A DNA stretch of 45,189 bases from Nostoc sp. WHI (GTDB lineage Bacteria; Cyanobacteriota; Cyanobacteriia; Cyanobacteriales; Nostocaceae): positions 1 through 45,189 of the forward strand of contig NZ_WBKM01000106.1 of assembly GCF_015714725.1 (NCBI RefSeq), in the 5' to 3' direction. Both the position numbers and the translations under genes were made by a program. The notes below the pieces were generated by a model that made no database searches, was not told the origin of the DNA, and saw only the letters and a list, made by a program, of their open reading frames with translations. Each line of letters begins with the position of its first letter. Within the stretch, counting starts at the first letter, position 1. Shown in pieces: positions 42,428 to 45,189 of the stretch.

Positions 42428-42449
42428 AGCTGGGTTTTCAGCTTTTTTC
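42428..42449 (+). terminator. intrinsic terminator downstream of the TnpB element
   Basis: AGCTG-GGTTTT-CAGCT is followed by TTTTTTCTTA, a standard hairpin and T-run. It could end transcription of tnpB and the omega-RNA, or be the original terminator of ycf54 displaced by the insertion. Confidence 0.7.
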
Positions 42450-42494
42450 TTATAAAATCTTTTAAGACACCTTGATTTACATAATCTAACTTTT

Positions 42495-43184
42495 GTGCAA
42501 AGATTTAAGATTTTCCCAAGTGTTTTAGGATTAGCGATGTCTACGACGAGCTTCGCTTACGCAGGGTTGATTGGTGGCATGAGTTCTGTCTTTGCTCAAC
42601 AAGGCATTCCCCTTTGTCAACCACCGAGTGCAGGTGAGTATCTTTTATTAGTAGTCAGTCCCACAGCAAATAATCAAAAGCAGTTACGTAGTGCTTTACC
42701 GCCTGAACTTAAAACCATCACTTGCAAATACCTCAACGAAACTGTAACGCGAGTAGGAGGCTTTAACAAAATTGATGATGCTAATCGATGGGCAAGGTAT
42801 GTCAGCAATATTGTTGGCTTGTCTGCCATCATCACCACTCGACCGACAGCACCAGATGTGCAGCCACAGCCACAGCCACAGCCACAGCCACGGACACAGA
42901 CACCTCAGCAGACAGTCACCTATAATCCTCAACCCTTAGGAGAAGGTTATGCAGTGCTAGTAGATTATTACAATCGTCCAGAACTAGCAAATAGCATACA
43001 GCAAGTAGTGGGAGGTAACGTAGGTTTTGTTTCTTATGGACAACGCCCTTACTTGCTGGCAGTTTATACTACTAACCAAACTGAAGCATATAACACATTG
43101 CAGAAGCTGAACGATCGCGGTTTTGTTGCCAGTATAGTAGATAGTCGTAAGGTGATTTTGCTGCGCTCAACTGTGCGGTTGTAG
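42495..43184 (+). CDS. secreted SPOR-like protein of unknown function
   Basis: The 229-residue protein starts at GTG 42495 with a signal peptide; the cleavage site is near SVFAQQ. Two similar domains (about 40-115 and 150-229) each have the SPOR pattern: YLLLVVSPTANNQKQLRSAL and YAVLVDYYNRPELANSIQQV, each followed by a Y/V strand and ANRWARYVS or YNTLQKLNDRG. A Pro-Gln repeat and linker separate them. SPOR domains bind denuded peptidoglycan. The signal peptide stretch LAMSTTSFAYA is encoded by a dispersed repeat (42534-42562). There is no operon partner; a SLH-protein gene follows. Confidence 0.68.
   Translation: MQRFKIFPSVLGLAMSTTSFAYAGLIGGMSSVFAQQGIPLCQPPSAGEYLLLVVSPTANNQKQLRSALPPELKTITCKYLNETVTRVGGFNKIDDANRWARYVSNIVGLSAIITTRPTAPDVQPQPQPQPQPRTQTPQQTVTYNPQPLGEGYAVLVDYYNRPELANSIQQVVGGNVGFVSYGQRPYLLAVYTTNQTEAYNTLQKLNDRGFVASIVDSRKVILLRSTVRL
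42534..42562. repeat. dispersed repeat encoding part of a signal peptide
   Basis: GCGATGTCTACGACGAGCTT followed by CGCTTACGC is, with two changes, the reverse complement of the intergenic copy at 12343-12366. In this gene it supplies A-M-S-T-T-S-F-A-Y within the hydrophobic region of the signal peptide. Confidence 0.75.
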
Positions 43185-43275
43185 TCAGGAGTACTTTAAG
43201 TTACTTAATACATCAAGCGCTACCCACTTTCATGGTTAGCGTTAGGATAGCTATGTATTTTATAAAAGTATAAAT

Positions 43276-44952
43276 ATGGCTCAAACTTTTTACGTAAATT
43301 CAGTAGCAGGCAGTGATACCAATTCAGGTAGCCAACAAGCCCCATTCAAAACTATTACCCAAGCCCTCAAGGTAGCTACAAATGATACCAAAATTCAACT
43401 GGCAGATGGTAATTACAATGCTGCTAGCGGTGAAGTCTTTCCAATAACGGTGTCATCTGGCGTGACAGTGGTAGGTAATGAAGCAAACAAAGGCAATGGC
43501 GTTTTGATTGAAGGAAGTGGTAACTACCTGAGCCGGACTTTTGCTGGTCAAAACGTTACTTTTGTGCTATCGGATAAAGCCGAACTCCGGGGGGTGACTG
43601 TAACAAATCTCGCTAGCCGTGGTAGTGGTGTCTGGATTGAATCAACTGCTCCTACTATTGCTAATAGCACCTTCACCAACTGTAAACGAGAGGGCGTATT
43701 TACTACAGGCGATGCTAACCCAGCTATTATAGGTAATGTATTCAGTGAGAATGCAGCTAATGGAATTGCGATCGCTAAAAATTCCAAAGGTCAAATTCAA
43801 GATAACACTTATTTCAAAACCGGTTTTGGTATTGCTATTAGTGATACTGCATCACCCATACTTCGAGATAATAAAATTTCCGAAAACCGTTCTGGGATTG
43901 TCATTACTGGTAGTGCTCGTCCCGTATTGCGTAACAATGTCATTGAAAACAACACTGACGATGGTCTAACTATAGTTGGAACTGCCCTACCGGATATCGG
44001 CAGTACCAATAACCCAGGAGGCAATACTCTACGCAATAACGGTAAATTTGATTTGCAAAATGCCACCTCTAACAAGCTGGTTTCTGTGGGAAATAAAATA
44101 GATGCGTCTAAAGTCACCGGAAATGTAGAGTTTGCCGATAGTTCAGCTCCAACTCCAACGCCGACACCAACTCCAACTCCAACGCCGACACCAACTCCAA
44201 CGCCTACTCCAACTCCAACACCTACACCAACTCCAACACCTACACCAACTCCAACACCTACACCTACTCCAACGCCGACACCGACACCTACTCCAACACC
44301 GACACCGACACCTACTCCGACACCTACTCCAACACCGACGCCTACTCCAACACCTACTCCAACACCTACTCCTATCGAATTAACCGATATTAGCAATCAT
44401 TGGGCAGGTGCGTTTATTCGAGAATTAGTCAAATTGGGGATAGTTAATGGTTTTCCCGATCGCACATTTAAACCCGATGCTACAATGACACGGGCGCAAT
44501 ATGCAGCATTGCTAGTAAAAGCTTTCAACCCATCGGCAAAGCGCCCGGTTATCAAATTCAAAGATGTACCAGCAGACTTTTGGGCATCGAAGGTAATTCA
44601 GCAGGCATATCAAGGTTCATTTCTCTCTGGTTTTCCTGACAATACCTTCACCCCTAGTAAAAATATCCAGCGCGTGCAAGTGATTGTCTCTCTGGTGAAC
44701 GGACTGGGGTTATCTGCTGATGGTACAGCAACTATCAAAGCTTTTGATGACCAAGCAAAGATTCCTGAATATGCCAAGGATGAGGTAGCAAAAGCTATGA
44801 ATAAGGAGATTATCGTCAATCATCCTAATCTCAAACAACTCAATCCTACCCGCGATGCTACACGCGCTGAGGTAGCAGTGATGGTGTATCAAGCTTTGGT
44901 AGACGCTGGCCGTGTAGCGGCGATTAACTCGCCTTATATTGTGACTGCTTGA
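43276..44952 (+). CDS. DUF1565 beta-helix / Pro-Thr linker / SLH protein
   Basis: The 558-residue protein begins with the DUF1565 motif [15 protein letters not shown]...PFKTITQAL, followed by PbH1-type right-handed beta-helix repeats (about 60-285: [47 protein letters not shown]). Residues 292-366 are 37 Pro-Thr pairs. Three S-layer homology domains follow: [20 protein letters not shown]...[34 protein letters not shown] and a third, less typical. SLH domains usually bind pyruvylated cell-wall polymers or the periplasmic side of the outer membrane. No N-terminal signal peptide is visible, which is odd for an exported protein. AT-rich upstream sequence holds no clear ribosome-binding site. Confidence 0.85.
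   Translation: MAQTFYVNSVAGSDTNSGSQQAPFKTITQALKVATNDTKIQLADGNYNAASGEVFPITVSSGVTVVGNEANKGNGVLIEGSGNYLSRTFAGQNVTFVLSDKAELRGVTVTNLASRGSGVWIESTAPTIANSTFTNCKREGVFTTGDANPAIIGNVFSENAANGIAIAKNSKGQIQDNTYFKTGFGIAISDTASPILRDNKISENRSGIVITGSARPVLRNNVIENNTDDGLTIVGTALPDIGSTNNPGGNTLRNNGKFDLQNATSNKLVSVGNKIDASKVTGNVEFADSSAPTPTPTPTPTPTPTPTPTPTPTPTPTPTPTPTPTPTPTPTPTPTPTPTPTPTPTPTPTPTPTPTPTPTPTPTPTPIELTDISNHWAGAFIRELVKLGIVNGFPDRTFKPDATMTRAQYAALLVKAFNPSAKRPVIKFKDVPADFWASKVIQQAYQGSFLSGFPDNTFTPSKNIQRVQVIVSLVNGLGLSADGTATIKAFDDQAKIPEYAKDEVAKAMNKEIIVNHPNLKQLNPTRDATRAEVAVMVYQALVDAGRVAAINSPYIVTA
44149..44373 (+). repeat. 225-bp Pro-Thr coding tandem repeat
   Basis: Alternating CC(A/G/T) and AC(A/T/G/C) codons give 37 Pro-Thr pairs plus one Pro. 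Both strands are open here because of composition; the antisense Gly-Val frame is a shadow. Length variation between strains is expected by slippage. Confidence 0.95.
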
Positions 44953-45189
44953 TTGGTAAATCAGTAACGCCTACTGTCGGGAAAGCCAGGGATGTAAGGG
45001 AAGCATTAAAGGCAAATGGTGAAACATAATGCCTCATACAACGCTACTACGAAAACTATGAGCGATCGCTTCCCCTTCATCAATTTATGCAAGAGCCGAC
45101 AGTAGAGCAAGCAAAGGAACTTTTCAGGGTTTACATTTATACAGAACAAGGGGATAAGAGAATTAAATGCCCAATGCCCCATGCCCCAT
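44953..45189. other. window end: non-coding, short inverted repeat
   Basis: CTACTGTCGG at about 44971 and CCGACAGTAG at about 45095 form inverted ends of a 130-bp stretch that includes a HIP1 site. The intervening sequence has two or three short reading frames with stops and may be a decayed small gene. The last bases (ATGCCCAATGCCCC) resemble a dispersed GCCCAATGCCCCATGCCC repeat. Confidence 0.4.

Noticed and set aside
43809..44396. Minus-strand Gly-Val frame across the Pro-Thr tract
   Set aside because: A composition artefact opposite the SLH gene, with no start signal or domain.

Overview
The window is from a filamentous, heterocyst-type cyanobacterium, most likely Nostoc, Anabaena, Calothrix or a close relative. 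Three things point there: very frequent GCGATCGC-type (HIP1) palindromes; cyanobacterial marker families (Ycf51, Ycf54, DUF1822, DUF928, DUF4360); and a dense load of short palindromic dispersed repeats between and inside genes. No rRNA, tRNA, prophage or CRISPR array was seen.

Region 1 (1-8160) is a surface and signalling block on the + strand. It holds the C-terminus of a filamentous-haemagglutinin-like exoprotein, a TPR-CHAT protease-like protein, a DUF928 protein with an amplified 22-residue motif, and a CHASE2-PP2C (SpoIIE) sensor phosphatase. After a repeat-filled gap come a GHKL ATP-binding protein and a STAS protein, which together with the phosphatase look like a partner-switching module. 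Region 2 (8228-12272) has an MscS-like channel, then a decay zone: an IS701-like element with perfect 24-bp ends, an internal deletion and a nested repeat, followed by fragments of a glycosyltransferase and an MFS pump joined end to end. Region 3 (12745-17746) has a group 2 sigma factor, an oxalate/formate-type MFS transporter, a secreted DUF4360 protein and a 1.3-kb repeat-rich gap with 83-bp tandem repeats.

Region 4 (17747-28622) is the most coherent part. On the minus strand lie a membrane-anchored PstS-like protein, PspA/IM30, a secreted coiled-coil protein and an RTX calcium-binding protein. pspA and the two others each follow a homologous 110-140-bp upstream module although their products are unrelated. 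Divergent to them is an operon of an alternative sigma factor, a DUF1822 protein and a CHAT protein that continues through one membrane helix into a PstS-like ligand-binding domain. An SPFH/prohibitin and Ycf51 follow. The set suggests an envelope-stress sensing locus.

Region 5 (28819-37516) has a translationally coupled dehydrogenase and aminotransferase, an ABC-2 permease, several histidine-kinase or response-regulator remnants, and an EACC1 plus caspase pair in which the caspase is also joined through one helix to a periplasmic ligand-binding domain. A Uma2-family protein follows. Region 6 (37600-45189) has a methyltransferase, pdxJ, a SnoaL-like protein resembling plant pathogen-related proteins, ycf54, a TnpB element with a probable omega-RNA, a SPOR-like secreted protein and an SLH-domain beta-helix protein with a 75-residue Pro-Thr tract.

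The best candidate for an undescribed system is the recurrence, in two separate loci, of cytosolic caspase-fold proteases wired by a single membrane helix to extracytoplasmic solute-binding domains (24707-26830 and 33872-36394), the first next to a sigma factor and a set of genes sharing one promoter-like module.
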